Shown piece after piece: positions 44,274 to 51,347 of a stretch of DNA of 53,452 nt. The notes under the pieces were generated by a model. That model did not search any database. It saw only the letters and a program-made list of their open reading frames with translations, and was not told where the DNA came from. Within the stretch, counting starts at the first letter, position 1, and every line of letters starts with the position of its first letter. The translations under genes were made by a program, and so were the position numbers. The stretch covers positions 1 through 53,452 of the forward strand of contig PNJQ01000016.1 of NCBI GenBank assembly GCA_013821985.1. The letters are read 5' to 3'. This DNA comes from Opitutus sp. (GTDB lineage: Bacteria > Verrucomicrobiota > Verrucomicrobiia > Opitutales > Opitutaceae).

Positions 44274-45695
44274 ATGTCTTCTCCATCCTTTGATCTCATC
44301 GTCATTGGCGCCGGCCCCGGCGGCTACGTGTGCGCGTTCCGCGCCGCGCAACTCGGCCTGAAGGTCGCGCTCGTCGATAAACGCGCCGCCCTCGGCGGCA
44401 CTTGCCTCAACGTTGGCTGCATCCCGAGCAAGGCGCTCCTCCACGCCACCGAGCACGTCGCGTGGGCCAAGAATCACGCCGCCGATTCCGGCATCAAATT
44501 CGGCAGCGTCGAAGTCGACCTCGCGCAGCTGATGAAGAAAAAAGACGCCGTCGTCGCCAAACTCACCGGCGGCGTCGCGATGCTGGCGAAAGGCCGCAAG
44601 GTCACCGTCTTCAACGGCACCGCCTCGTTCACCTCGCCCACGGAAGTTTCTGTAGCCGGGGTCGCCGACCCCGGCCCGGGCTCGGCGAGCCCGGCGACAA
44701 CCACGCGCCTCACCGCGAAACACTTCGTCATCGCCACCGGCTCCACGCCCGTCGAGTTGCCGTTCATGAAGTTCGACGGCGAGACGATCGTCTCGAGCGA
44801 CCATGCCATCGCCTTCAAAGAAGTGCCGAAGAAACTCGTCGTGGTCGGCGGCGGCGTCATCGGCGTCGAACTCGGATCCGTCTGGGCGCGCCTCGGCGCG
44901 GAAGTCACCGTCGTCGAGTTTCTCCCGAAAATTATCGCGACCTTTGACGACGACATCGTCCGCCAGTTCACACGCCTGATGCAGAAGCAGGGCCTCAAGA
45001 TCGAAGTCGGCGCGAAGGTCACCGGATATGCCAACGGTATCCTCACTGCCGAACGCGAAGGCACCAAGCTCGAGATTCCCGCCGACAAAGTCCTCGTCGC
45101 CGTCGGCCGCCGTCCGTTCACCGACGGACTCGGCCTCGATCAAGCCGGCGTCGAACTCGACGAAAAGAAACGCGTCAAAGTCGATGCCCATCTCCGCACC
45201 AACGTCGCCCACATCTGGGCGATCGGCGACGTCGTTGCCGGCCCGATGCTCGCGCACAAAGCCGAGGAAGACGGTGTCGCCGTCGCTGAGTGGATCGCCG
45301 GCAAAGCCGGCCACATCAATTGGGACCTCGTTCCTGGCATCGTTTACACGAACCCCGAAGTCGCCTCCGTCGGCCTCGGTGAAGATGACGCGAAGAAGCG
45401 CGGCCTCGCGATCAACGTCGGCAAATTCAACTTCGCCGCCAACGGCCGCGCGATTGCCGCGGATGCGACCGACGGCTTTGTGAAAATCATCGCCGACGCG
45501 AAGACGGACAAAATTCTCGGCGCGCAAATCCTCGGCCACAACGCCGGCGAGCTCATCAGCGAAGTCGTCACGCACATGGAATACGGCGGCAGCGCCGAAG
45601 ACCTCGGCCGCACCATCCACGGCCACCCCACGATGAGCGAAGCCGTCAAGGAGGCCGCCCTCGCGGTCTCGAAATCGGCGATTCACGCCCTGTGA
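44274..45695 (+). CDS. lpd: Dihydrolipoyl dehydrogenase (E3)
   Basis: A 473-aa flavoprotein reoxidising dihydrolipoamide with NAD+. FAD motif IGAGPGGYVC (11-20), redox disulfide C44-x4-C49 (GGTCLNVGCIPSK), NAD motif VVGGGVIGVELGSVW, and the C-terminal His451/Glu456 pair (HPTMSEA). Residues 127-143 ([17 protein letters not shown]) are encoded by the same palindromic element as in sucB, inserted in an FAD-domain loop just before LTAKHFVIATGS; ordinary Lpd proteins have a short turn here. The loop is likely surface-exposed, so activity is probably kept. Third gene of the operon. Confidence 0.97.
   Translation: MSSPSFDLIVIGAGPGGYVCAFRAAQLGLKVALVDKRAALGGTCLNVGCIPSKALLHATEHVAWAKNHAADSGIKFGSVEVDLAQLMKKKDAVVAKLTGGVAMLAKGRKVTVFNGTASFTSPTEVSVAGVADPGPGSASPATTTRLTAKHFVIATGSTPVELPFMKFDGETIVSSDHAIAFKEVPKKLVVVGGGVIGVELGSVWARLGAEVTVVEFLPKIIATFDDDIVRQFTRLMQKQGLKIEVGAKVTGYANGILTAEREGTKLEIPADKVLVAVGRRPFTDGLGLDQAGVELDEKKRVKVDAHLRTNVAHIWAIGDVVAGPMLAHKAEEDGVAVAEWIAGKAGHINWDLVPGIVYTNPEVASVGLGEDDAKKRGLAINVGKFNFAANGRAIAADATDGFVKIIADAKTDKILGAQILGHNAGELISEVVTHMEYGGSAEDLGRTIHGHPTMSEAVKEAALAVSKSAIHAL
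44652..44702 (+). repeat. Palindromic element translated within lpd
   Basis: GTAGCCGGGGTCGCCGACCC then CGGCCCGGGCTCGGCGAGCC and CGGCGACAACC: the same double-hairpin as 43191-43241 with few substitutions, same strand, same codon phase. It encodes 17 residues identical to the sucB insert except Thr to Ala at position 12. Confidence 0.92.
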
Positions 45696-45730
45696 CCGCG
45701 TTCCTCACGAAACCTGCCCGAGTTTTCTCG

Positions 45731-45854
45731 TCCGCCGTAGCCTTGGCGTAGGCGGAAGCCGTCCTCACGGTCAGCAAGTCCGCCACCCACGCGATGTGAA
45801 GGAGCGCAGGCTTCCAGCCTGCCGCTCATGCCGAGCCGGCTGGAAGCCTGCGCT
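45731..45854. repeat. Two palindromes after lpd
   Basis: 45731-45756 (TCCGCCGTAGCCTTGGCGTA GGCGGA) resembles the repeat in the sucB linker. 45803-45818 (AGCGCAGGCTTCCAGC) and 45839-45854 (GCTGGAAGCCTGCGCT) are perfect inverted arms over a 20-nt loop. The 227-nt gap after lpd is mostly occupied by these; either may end the suc-lpd transcript. Confidence 0.8.
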
Positions 45855-45922
45855 ACTTGCTTCTTGCCGCCGCGCCTCCAAGCGCGGCGTTCTTGTTTTC
45901 GCCTCCGCGCGTTTTCAAACCA

Positions 45923-46807
45923 ATGCCCGCCCTCGCCCACCGCCGCGCCGTCCTGCTGATGCTCGCGTCCGCCGCGTTCTTTGTCGCAAACGTGCTGCTC
46001 GTGCGCGCGCTCGGCGTGCTCGGCTCCGCCAACGTTTGGCTCATCGCCGTGGCGCGCTTCGTGGTCGGCCTCGCAATGATTGGCGCGGTTTACCGGCGCG
46101 AGTTCCAGCCGCGGCACCTTTTCCGCAATCGCAAGCTGATCGAGCGCGGCGTCATCGGCGGCGCCGGCGTCTATCTCACTTACCTCACGATCGTGAAACT
46201 CGGCGCGGGTCGCGCGACGTTCATCGGCAACACCTACGTCATCTGGGCGGCATTTCTCGCAGCGTGGATGCTGCACGAGAAACTCCGCGCCTCGGTGCTG
46301 AGCGGCGGCGTGGCCGCGCTCGTCGGGCTGGCGTTGCTGACGAACGCATTCTCCGTCGCGAGCCCGCCGGGCATTTACGACCTGCTCGCCGTCGTCGCCT
46401 CGCTGATGTCGGCGCACGTGGTCGTGACTATTCGTCAGCTTCACGACACCGAGCACACTTCCACGATTTTCGCCGCCCAATGTGTTTACGGTCTGCTCCT
46501 CTGCACGGTGCCGGCCGTGCAAACGTTCACGCCACTGGGTCCCCTCGCGTGGACGGTGCTGATCGTCGCAAGCGTATGCGCCGGCGCCGGACAACTCACG
46601 ATGACGCGCGCCTTCCGTGACCTGCCTGTCGCCGAGGGCTCCCTGATCCAGATCCTCGTCCCGCTCGGCATCGCGCTTGGCGGCTTCGCCTTTTTCGGCG
46701 AACACTTCACCCCGCTGGAACTTCTCGGTGCCGCGCTGATCCTCGCCGGCACCGCGTTCACCGCCCTCCGCCCCGACGCCAAACCCATTCCCCCGGAAAA
46801 CGAGTAG
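45923..46807 (+). CDS. EamA/DMT-family transporter
   Basis: A 294-aa inner-membrane protein with about ten transmembrane helices arranged as two EamA repeats. The first repeat ends ...FLAAWMLHEKLRASVLSGGV AALVGL, the second GGFAFFGEHFTPLELLGAAL ILAGTA: each has the F/W-x-x-x-E-x-x-x-x-x-x-x-x-G pattern. Such transporters export metabolites or amino acids; the substrate cannot be read from sequence. ATG 45923 (MPALAHRR) is chosen; the upstream in-frame region is repeat spacer. Confidence 0.9.
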   Translation: MPALAHRRAVLLMLASAAFFVANVLLVRALGVLGSANVWLIAVARFVVGLAMIGAVYRREFQPRHLFRNRKLIERGVIGGAGVYLTYLTIVKLGAGRATFIGNTYVIWAAFLAAWMLHEKLRASVLSGGVAALVGLALLTNAFSVASPPGIYDLLAVVASLMSAHVVVTIRQLHDTEHTSTIFAAQCVYGLLLCTVPAVQTFTPLGPLAWTVLIVASVCAGAGQLTMTRAFRDLPVAEGSLIQILVPLGIALGGFAFFGEHFTPLELLGAALILAGTAFTALRPDAKPIPPENE

Positions 46808-46848
46808 CTCGCCAGCGCCGGTCGAAATGCGAACGGCGCGCCTCACCC

Positions 46849-46911
46849 GTAGCGGCGAGCGCGGAGCGAGCCGACGACGACAGCAACGGGTCGCTGGCGC
46901 TCCCCGCTACC
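46849..46911. repeat. GTAGCGGCGAGCGC...GCGCTCCCCGCTAC element, copy 1
   Basis: Imperfect palindrome with outer parts GCGGCGAGCGCGGAGCGAGC and GGTCGCTGGCGCTCCCCGC. Both outer parts occur as reverse complements at 51393-51458. It lies between the EamA gene and the HAD gene. Confidence 0.78.
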
Positions 46912-47002
46912 CACCGGCCGCCGCACACTTTCCGAGATTGCGCGCTTCGACAGCCCGCGCACTGACGCGCCGACGCCCCACTGCCAATGAAATCACCAAA
47001 CC

Positions 47003-47079
47003 GCCCGCGAATCACGCGAATCGACGCGAATCAATTCCGGCCGGTTTTTCATTCGCGTTGATTCGCGTCATTCGCGGGC
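47003..47079. repeat. CCCGCGAAT / ATTCGCGGG inverted repeat
   Basis: GCCCGCGAATCACGCGAATC (from 47003) opposes GATTCGCGTCATTCGCGGGC (47060-47079) around CCGGCCGG. It sits 56 nt upstream of the HAD-hydrolase start and is followed by TTTCGTGTC TTTCGTGTG TTTCGTGG, a short degenerate direct repeat. Nothing else is evident in the 328-nt gap apart from this and the 46849 element. Confidence 0.78.
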
Positions 47080-47135
47080 AAAACGGATTCTTTTCGTGTC
47101 TTTCGTGTGTTTCGTGGTCACCAATTTCCTTTCCG

Positions 47136-47816
47136 ATGAAGAAGCTCATTCTCTGGGACATCGACGGCACCCTCATCCGGACCAACCGCGCGGGCATCAT
47201 CGCGCTCGTGCGCGCCTTTGCCGAGATCCACGGCCGCGAGCCGGACATGACGAACGTCGAGGTGGCCGGCCGCACCGATCGATTCATCATCCGCCGCATG
47301 CTGGAGGAGGACCGGGTCGAACCGACGCCGGAGAACGTTCACGCCGTGCTCGAAGGCTACCTGCATCTGCTCCAGGGCGAAATCGCGACGCGTCCCGGCC
47401 GCGTTCTCCCCGGCATCGTTGAACTGCTCGAAACGCTGCACCACCGCACCGACGTCGTGCAAGGTCTCCTCACCGGCAACGTCCAACGCGGCGCGCGCAT
47501 CAAGCTCGAGCACTACCGCGTGTGGCACTACTTCGAGTTCGGCGCCTTCGGCGACGATTCCGCGCTGCGCAACGAACTCGGCCCGCACGCGCTGCGTCGC
47601 GCCAAGGAGCGCCACGAAATCGAGTTCGTGCCCGACCGCGTTTTCGTCATCGGCGACACGCCGCACGACATCGAGTGCGGCAAGGCGATCGGCGCGCGCA
47701 CCATCGGCGTCGCCACCGGCGCCTACTCGCTCGAGCAACTCGCCGCGCACGCGCCCACGGCAACGTTCCCGGATTTCGCCGACACCGCCGCCTTCCTCCG
47801 CGTGATCGAAACGTGA
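47136..47816 (+). CDS. HAD-superfamily hydrolase (phosphoglycolate phosphatase-like)
   Basis: A 226-aa HAD phosphatase. Motif I DIDGTLI (about 8-14, catalytic Asp pair), an alpha-helical C1 cap, motif II LLTGN (Thr), then a conserved Lys region (RRAKER) and motif IV FVIGDTPHDIECGK with the metal-binding Asp residues. Length and cap match phosphoglycolate phosphatase/PGP-like members; the substrate is uncertain. ATG 47136 opens directly with the conserved MKKLILWDIDGT. Confidence 0.92.
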   Translation: MKKLILWDIDGTLIRTNRAGIIALVRAFAEIHGREPDMTNVEVAGRTDRFIIRRMLEEDRVEPTPENVHAVLEGYLHLLQGEIATRPGRVLPGIVELLETLHHRTDVVQGLLTGNVQRGARIKLEHYRVWHYFEFGAFGDDSALRNELGPHALRRAKERHEIEFVPDRVFVIGDTPHDIECGKAIGARTIGVATGAYSLEQLAAHAPTATFPDFADTAAFLRVIET

Positions 47817-47882
47817 GGAGCGCCGGTTTCGCAGCGGCGAAAAATCCGCGCGCTCTACAGCCGAGCCGCGTGCGCCGGAGAT

Positions 47883-47906
47883 GGTCGCCGACGTCCCGGC
47901 GGCGAC
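47883..47906. repeat. GTCGCCG...CGGCGAC palindrome
   Basis: GGTCGCCGACGTCCCGGCGG then CGAC, arms GTCGCCG/CGGCGAC. Same family as 28243, 31044 and 31124. Lies in the convergent gap between the HAD gene and a lipoprotein gene, where it could terminate transcripts. Confidence 0.65.
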
Positions 47907-47943
47907 AGAGAGCGTCACTCCGAAGTCAAAAACCTAGGGGAAC

Positions 47944-48366
47944 TCACCCCTTCCGATAGTCGATCCGCACGACGCGCCCCTGCTGAAACTCCACGCGCAT
48001 CGCTTCGTCGTCTTGGTAGCCACCGGTCGATGTGCTCACACCCAGACTCCCGCCCGAGTGCCGGCCGTAGCTGCCAACGCCGAAGCCGAAACTGAAACGC
48101 GGCGCCTGCCGCGCATAGATCCACACGCGCGTCGCACCGGTGCGCTGATCGACACGTTCGACCTGCCGCACCGGATCGCCGAGTGCGAGCAAGACCACTT
48201 CCTCCGTGTCGCCGATGTCGATTTGACCGCGGCGCACGCGCTCCTGCACGTCGGCGGGAAGTTGCGCGAAGCTCTGCGGGTTGCGCTGAATGCGCGACTC
48301 GGGCGTGGAGGCGCAGCCGGCGAGCGCGACGATGAGGGCGAGGGAGAAAAGGCGAAGCAGATTCAT
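47944..48366 (-). CDS. BamE-like small lipoprotein
   Basis: A 140-aa predicted lipoprotein: MNLLRLFSLALIVALAGC gives a signal peptide with a LAGC lipobox. The mature part (VRRGQIDIGDTEEVVLLALG DPVRQ, then VWIYARQ) has the G-D/T-x-x-E-V-x-x-x-L-G-x-P pattern of the BamE/SmpA fold, a common module in outer-membrane lipoproteins. A Gly/Ser-rich, probably surface-exposed stretch (FGFGVGSYGRHSGGSLGVST) follows. Start ATG 48366. It is divergent from rpiB. Confidence 0.8.
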   Translation of the reverse strand: MNLLRLFSLALIVALAGCASTPESRIQRNPQSFAQLPADVQERVRRGQIDIGDTEEVVLLALGDPVRQVERVDQRTGATRVWIYARQAPRFSFGFGVGSYGRHSGGSLGVSTSTGGYQDDEAMRVEFQQGRVVRIDYRKG

Positions 48367-48457
48367 GGCAAGTGGTGGCAGGATTTTGTTTGCTGGGGCA
48401 AAACGTGACCGGAATAACGACAACCGCAACCCACCCCAGTTCACTCCGCGCCGCATT

Positions 48458-48895
48458 ATGAAGAAATTCTCCCTCGCCCTCGGTTCCGATCACGCCGGCT
48501 ACGCCTACAAGGAAAAGATCAAGGCGATGCTCCTCGCCGAGGGTCACACGGTCCGCGATTGCGGCACGACCTCCGAAGCGCCGTGCGATTATCCGGACTT
48601 CATCCGTCCGGTGGCCGAGGCCGTCGCGCGCGGCGAGGTCGAACGCGGTATCGTGCTCGGTGGCTCCGGCAACGGCGAAGCCATCGTCGCCAACCGCGTG
48701 CGCGGCGTGCGCTGCGGACTTTGCTGGAACGAACAGGTCGCGATCTGGAACCGCTCGCACAACGACGCCAACTGCCTCTCCCTGGGCGCGCGGACCGTGA
48801 CCGAAAACGAGGCGCTGAACATCGTGCGCGTGTGGCTCGCGACCCCCTTCGAAGGCGGCCGGCACATTCCGCGCGTGCAGAAGATCGACGCGTGA
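48458..48895 (+). CDS. rpiB: Ribose-5-phosphate isomerase B (Glu-type)
   Basis: A 145-aa isomerase interconverting ribose-5-phosphate and ribulose-5-phosphate in the pentose phosphate pathway. GSDHAGY (9-15) and GGSGNGEAIVANR (68-80) are typical. The active-site Cys of E. coli-type RpiB is absent: the loop reads SGNGE, with Glu74 as probable base, as in the Mycobacterium tuberculosis enzyme. ATG 48458; upstream in-frame codons overlap the divergent lipoprotein gene. Confidence 0.93.
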   Translation: MKKFSLALGSDHAGYAYKEKIKAMLLAEGHTVRDCGTTSEAPCDYPDFIRPVAEAVARGEVERGIVLGGSGNGEAIVANRVRGVRCGLCWNEQVAIWNRSHNDANCLSLGARTVTENEALNIVRVWLATPFEGGRHIPRVQKIDA

Positions 48896-48912
48896 GGCGG
48901 GTTCGAAAGTTG

Positions 48913-48971
48913 GGCCGGTTTCAACCGGCCGCCGAATCGGGGTCTCCGCTTGGGCCGGCTGAAGCCGGCCC
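48913..48971. repeat. GGCCGG-TTTCAA-CCGGCC hairpins after rpiB
   Basis: Two hairpins, GGCCGGTTTCAACCGGCC (48913-48930) and GGGCCGGCTGAAGCCGGCCC (48952-48971), lie 17 and 56 nt after the rpiB stop. Possibly terminators, though without a T-run. Confidence 0.7.
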
Positions 48972-48991
48972 TACCTCTAGCTGGCGGTGAC

Positions 48992-49078
48992 TTTGTAGGA
49001 GCCTGCTTGCAGGCGATAAAAACGTGCGCCGGAGGGAAAACCGGTGTTCGAAGTCGCCTGTAAAAAGGCTCTTACATT
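48992..49078. repeat. GTAGGAGCCTGC palindromic repeat, paired copy
   Basis: Arms at 48992-49017 (TTTGTAGGAGCCTGCTTGCA...) and 49054-49078 (TCGCCTGTAAAAAGGCTCTT ACA), the second diverged. It is just upstream of the marR gene. Confidence 0.85.
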
Positions 49079-49094
49079 GTCGGCCGACTTTCGT

Positions 49095-49106
49095 TTTGAC
49101 ATTAAA
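49095..49106. promoter_or_regulatory. Candidate MarR operator upstream of marR
   Basis: TTTGACATTAAA, AT-rich and imperfectly palindromic, 27 nt before the marR ATG. A close match in reverse orientation (TTTAACATCAAA) lies just upstream of the dioxygenase gene at 49596-49607; 10 of 12 positions agree after reverse complement. Regulators of this family usually bind such sites in their own operon. Confidence 0.5.
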
Positions 49107-49132
49107 TCATTTCTCGTTTCGCTCCGTGGCTC

Positions 49133-49576
49133 ATGGGAACCCGCCACCACGGAACGATTGAAGAAATCAACGCGCTCAACGCCTTCATTAAGCTCCAACG
49201 CGCGGCCGAATCCGTGTCCACCCGCATCCACCAAGTGCTGCCCGCCGGCCTGACCGTCACGCAGTTCGGCGTGCTCGAATCGCTCTACCACATCGGACCG
49301 CTTTGCCAGGGCGAGCTGGCGGAAAAACTTCTTCGCAGTGGCGGCAATCTCACTCTCGTCGTCGATAACCTCGAGAAGGCAGGTTATGTCCTCCGCGAAC
49401 GCGATCCGGCCGATCGGCGCTTCGTCGTCGTGAAGCTCACCGACAAAGGAACCAAGTTCATCACGGAGCTATTTCCTAAGGTCGTCGCCAACGTCTCGCG
49501 CGAAATGAACCGCCTCTCCTCCACCGAACTCCTCGACCTCAGCCGCCTCTGCAAAAAGGTCGGTCTCCCCGGCTGA
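49133..49576 (+). CDS. MarR-family transcriptional regulator
   Basis: A 147-aa winged-helix repressor. The core has LTVTQFGVLESLYHIGPLCQ, GELAEKLLRSGGNLTLVVDN (recognition helix) and the wing LRERDPADRRFVVVKLTDKG, matching MarR closely; D-x-R-x-x-x-V is present. Position next to a ring-cleaving dioxygenase and an MhqD-like hydrolase parallels MhqR of Bacillus subtilis, which responds to quinones and hydroquinones. Autoregulation is suggested by the two operator-like sites. Confidence 0.93.
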   Translation: MGTRHHGTIEEINALNAFIKLQRAAESVSTRIHQVLPAGLTVTQFGVLESLYHIGPLCQGELAEKLLRSGGNLTLVVDNLEKAGYVLRERDPADRRFVVVKLTDKGTKFITELFPKVVANVSREMNRLSSTELLDLSRLCKKVGLPG

Positions 49577-49595
49577 ATTTTGTTTTACCCAATAC

Positions 49596-49607
49596 TTTAA
49601 CATCAAA
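49596..49607. promoter_or_regulatory. Candidate MarR operator upstream of the dioxygenase gene
   Basis: TTTAACATCAAA ends 6 nt before the dioxygenase ATG and is the near reverse complement of 49095-49106. Its placement would let the regulator block dioxygenase expression. Confidence 0.48.
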
Positions 49608-49613
49608 CGACAC

Positions 49614-50153
49614 ATGAAAACCTCCGCCGCCCTCCTTGGGCTCCACCACATCACCGCCATCGCTTCCGATCCAAAGGCGAATCTCGATTTCTACACGCGA
49701 GTTCTCGGCCTGCGCTTCGTCAAGAAGTCGGTCAATCAGGACGACCCCGGCACCTACCACCTCTACTACGGCGACAACGTGGGTTCTCCCGGAACCGCGC
49801 TGACCTTTTTTCCGTGGCTGGGCCTGCGCCGCGGTCGGCCGGGCTCCGGTCAGGCCTACGCGACCGGCTTTTCCGTGCCCGCCGGCTCCCTCGAATTCTG
49901 GCAGGAGCGGTTCAGAGAACTGAACGTAACGACGTTCGGGCTCGAGACGCGCTTCGGTGACTCCGTGCTGCCCCTCGCCGACCCGGACGGCATGCGCCTC
50001 GAACTCATCGCCACCGCCGAAGCCGATCCGCGCGCACCTGCACCGTCGCAGGACGCGCCCGCCGCCGTCGCCATCCGCGGCTTCCATAGCAGCACGCTCG
50101 CGCTCGCGAGCAGCGAAGCGCCCGACGCGCATGACGCGCATCCGCGCTATTGA
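49614..50153 (+). CDS. Ring-cleaving dioxygenase (MhqO-like), N-terminal VOC half, frameshifted
   Basis: Encodes 179 aa that match the first vicinal-oxygen-chelate module of ~310-aa extradiol dioxygenases of the MhqO/LinE type: LHHITAI supplies the metal-binding His and LADPDGMRLELIA the strand with Glu. The homology continues into IRGFHSSTLALASSEAPDAHD, the start of the second module, then runs out of frame and ends at TGA 50151. The protein continues in the -1 frame (next entry). Either the gene is a recent pseudogene, contains a sequence error, or is read as two polypeptides. No slippery heptamer is obvious. Confidence 0.85.
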   Translation: MKTSAALLGLHHITAIASDPKANLDFYTRVLGLRFVKKSVNQDDPGTYHLYYGDNVGSPGTALTFFPWLGLRRGRPGSGQAYATGFSVPAGSLEFWQERFRELNVTTFGLETRFGDSVLPLADPDGMRLELIATAEADPRAPAPSQDAPAAVAIRGFHSSTLALASSEAPDAHDAHPRY

Positions 50154-50572
50154 CCGGCGCGATGGGCTATCGCTTGCACGCGCAGGAAAAACACCGCGCA
50201 CGCTACACGACCGCCACGGGCGGACCGGGCACCTACGTCGATCTGCTCACGGATCCGGCCCTCCCGCGCGGGCTCAACGGCGCGGGCACGGTGCACCACA
50301 TTGCGTTTCGTGTCGCCACCGACGCCGATCAACTCGCGGCGCACGACCTCCTCGCCGAACTCGGCCTCGGCGTCAGTCCGGTCATCGACCGCGCGTATTT
50401 CAAATCCATCTATTACCGTGAGCCCGCCGGAGTGCTCTTCGAAATCGCCACCGACCAACCCGGCTTCGCGATCGACGAAACGGTCGAGCAACTCGGCACG
50501 ACGCTCTCGCTCCCGCCGCGCCTCGAACCGCACCGCGCCGAGATCGAAGCGATGCTGCCGAAGCTCAGCTGA
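50150..50572 (+). CDS. Ring-cleaving dioxygenase (MhqO-like), C-terminal VOC half
   Basis: Open from 50135 in the frame -1 to the preceding ORF. LTGAMGYRLHAQEKHRARY continues the dioxygenase, and GAGTVHHIAFRV (His) and EPAGVLFEIATDQPG (Glu) give the metal ligands of the second module. TTG 50150 overlaps the upstream TGA (TTGA), so re-initiation as a separate 140-aa product is conceivable, but that TTG more likely encodes the ordinary Leu of an intact gene. Most likely this is the 3' part of one interrupted gene. Confidence 0.83.
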   Translation: MTGAMGYRLHAQEKHRARYTTATGGPGTYVDLLTDPALPRGLNGAGTVHHIAFRVATDADQLAAHDLLAELGLGVSPVIDRAYFKSIYYREPAGVLFEIATDQPGFAIDETVEQLGTTLSLPPRLEPHRAEIEAMLPKLS

Positions 50573-50586
50573 CGCGCGCGGTTTCT

Positions 50587-50654
50587 GGTGGGAGGGGCTT
50601 TACGCCCCGACGATCAGCGACCGTCCAATGTCGGGGCATAAAGCCCCTCCCACC
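50587..50654. repeat. GGTGGGAGGGGC / GCCCCTCCCACC inverted repeat
   Basis: Arms 50587-50610 (GGTGGGAGGGGCTTTACGCC...) and 50631-50654 match except for two positions, with a 20-nt loop, right after the dioxygenase. It might terminate or stabilise the transcript before the hydrolase gene. Confidence 0.85.
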
Positions 50655-50720
50655 CACGCCCCTCCCGCTCTCTTCAACTCCCAACTTCAACTCGCACGGC
50701 GCTCCACGCCGCGCTTCATC

Positions 50721-51341
50721 ATGCCCACGCTCTCCTACCAACACATTTTCGAACCTGCCACCGATCTGTCCGCGCTGCCACTGCTCCTGCTCCACGGCAC
50801 GGGCGGCGACGAACACGACCTGCTCCCGCTCGCGCGCCAGCTTTCGCCGGGCTCGGTGCTGCTGAGTCCGCGCGGTGACGTGCTCGAACGCGGCGCGCCG
50901 CGCTTTTTTCGCCGCCTCGCCGAGGGCGTCTTCGATTTGCCCGACGTCGAGCAGCGCACGCACGCGCTCGCGGATTTCATCGCCGCTGCCGCGCGCGAAT
51001 ACGGTTTCGACGGCGCACGCCTGACCGCGCTCGGTTTTTCCAACGGCGCGAACATCGCTGCCTCGCTGCTGCTCCTGCGTCCGGAGTCGCTCGCCGCCGC
51101 CGTGCTGCTTCGCCCGATGGTCGTGCTGGAGCCGGCCCCGGCCGCGCTTCCCTCCCTGAGCGGAAAACGCGTGCTAATTTCCTCCGGTGAATTCGATCCG
51201 ATCGTCCCCGGCGACCACCCGAATCGTCTCGCGGAAATGTTCCGCCGCGCCGGAGCGAGCGTCACGCTGCGCACGCATCCCGCGAGCCACAACCTCGTCC
51301 CCGCCGACCTCGCCGTCGCGAAGGAGTTTCTGAGCCGATGA
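50721..51341 (+). CDS. Alpha/beta hydrolase, carboxylesterase (MhqD-like)
   Basis: A 206-aa serine hydrolase: oxyanion-hole LLLLHGTGGDEHDLL (about 22-36), nucleophile elbow ALGFSNGANIA (G-x-S-x-G), Asp in SSGEFDPIVP and His near THPASHNL. The family includes phospholipase/carboxylesterases and MhqD, which is co-regulated with hydroquinone dioxygenases in Bacillus. Together with the MarR regulator and dioxygenase it suggests a module for detoxifying quinone-like aromatics. ATG 50721. Confidence 0.9.
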   Translation: MPTLSYQHIFEPATDLSALPLLLLHGTGGDEHDLLPLARQLSPGSVLLSPRGDVLERGAPRFFRRLAEGVFDLPDVEQRTHALADFIAAAAREYGFDGARLTALGFSNGANIAASLLLLRPESLAAAVLLRPMVVLEPAPAALPSLSGKRVLISSGEFDPIVPGDHPNRLAEMFRRAGASVTLRTHPASHNLVPADLAVAKEFLSR

Positions 51342-51347
51342 TAAAAT

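Noticed and set aside
40074-45686. Long - strand open frames (800 and 821 codons) antisense to sucA and to sucB/lpd
   Set aside because: They mirror highly conserved enzymes and show no recognisable motifs; codon-phase shadows.
744-49078. GTAGGAGCCTGC repeats as a CRISPR array
   Set aside because: Copies are kilobases apart and palindromic, with no regularly spaced series or cas genes.
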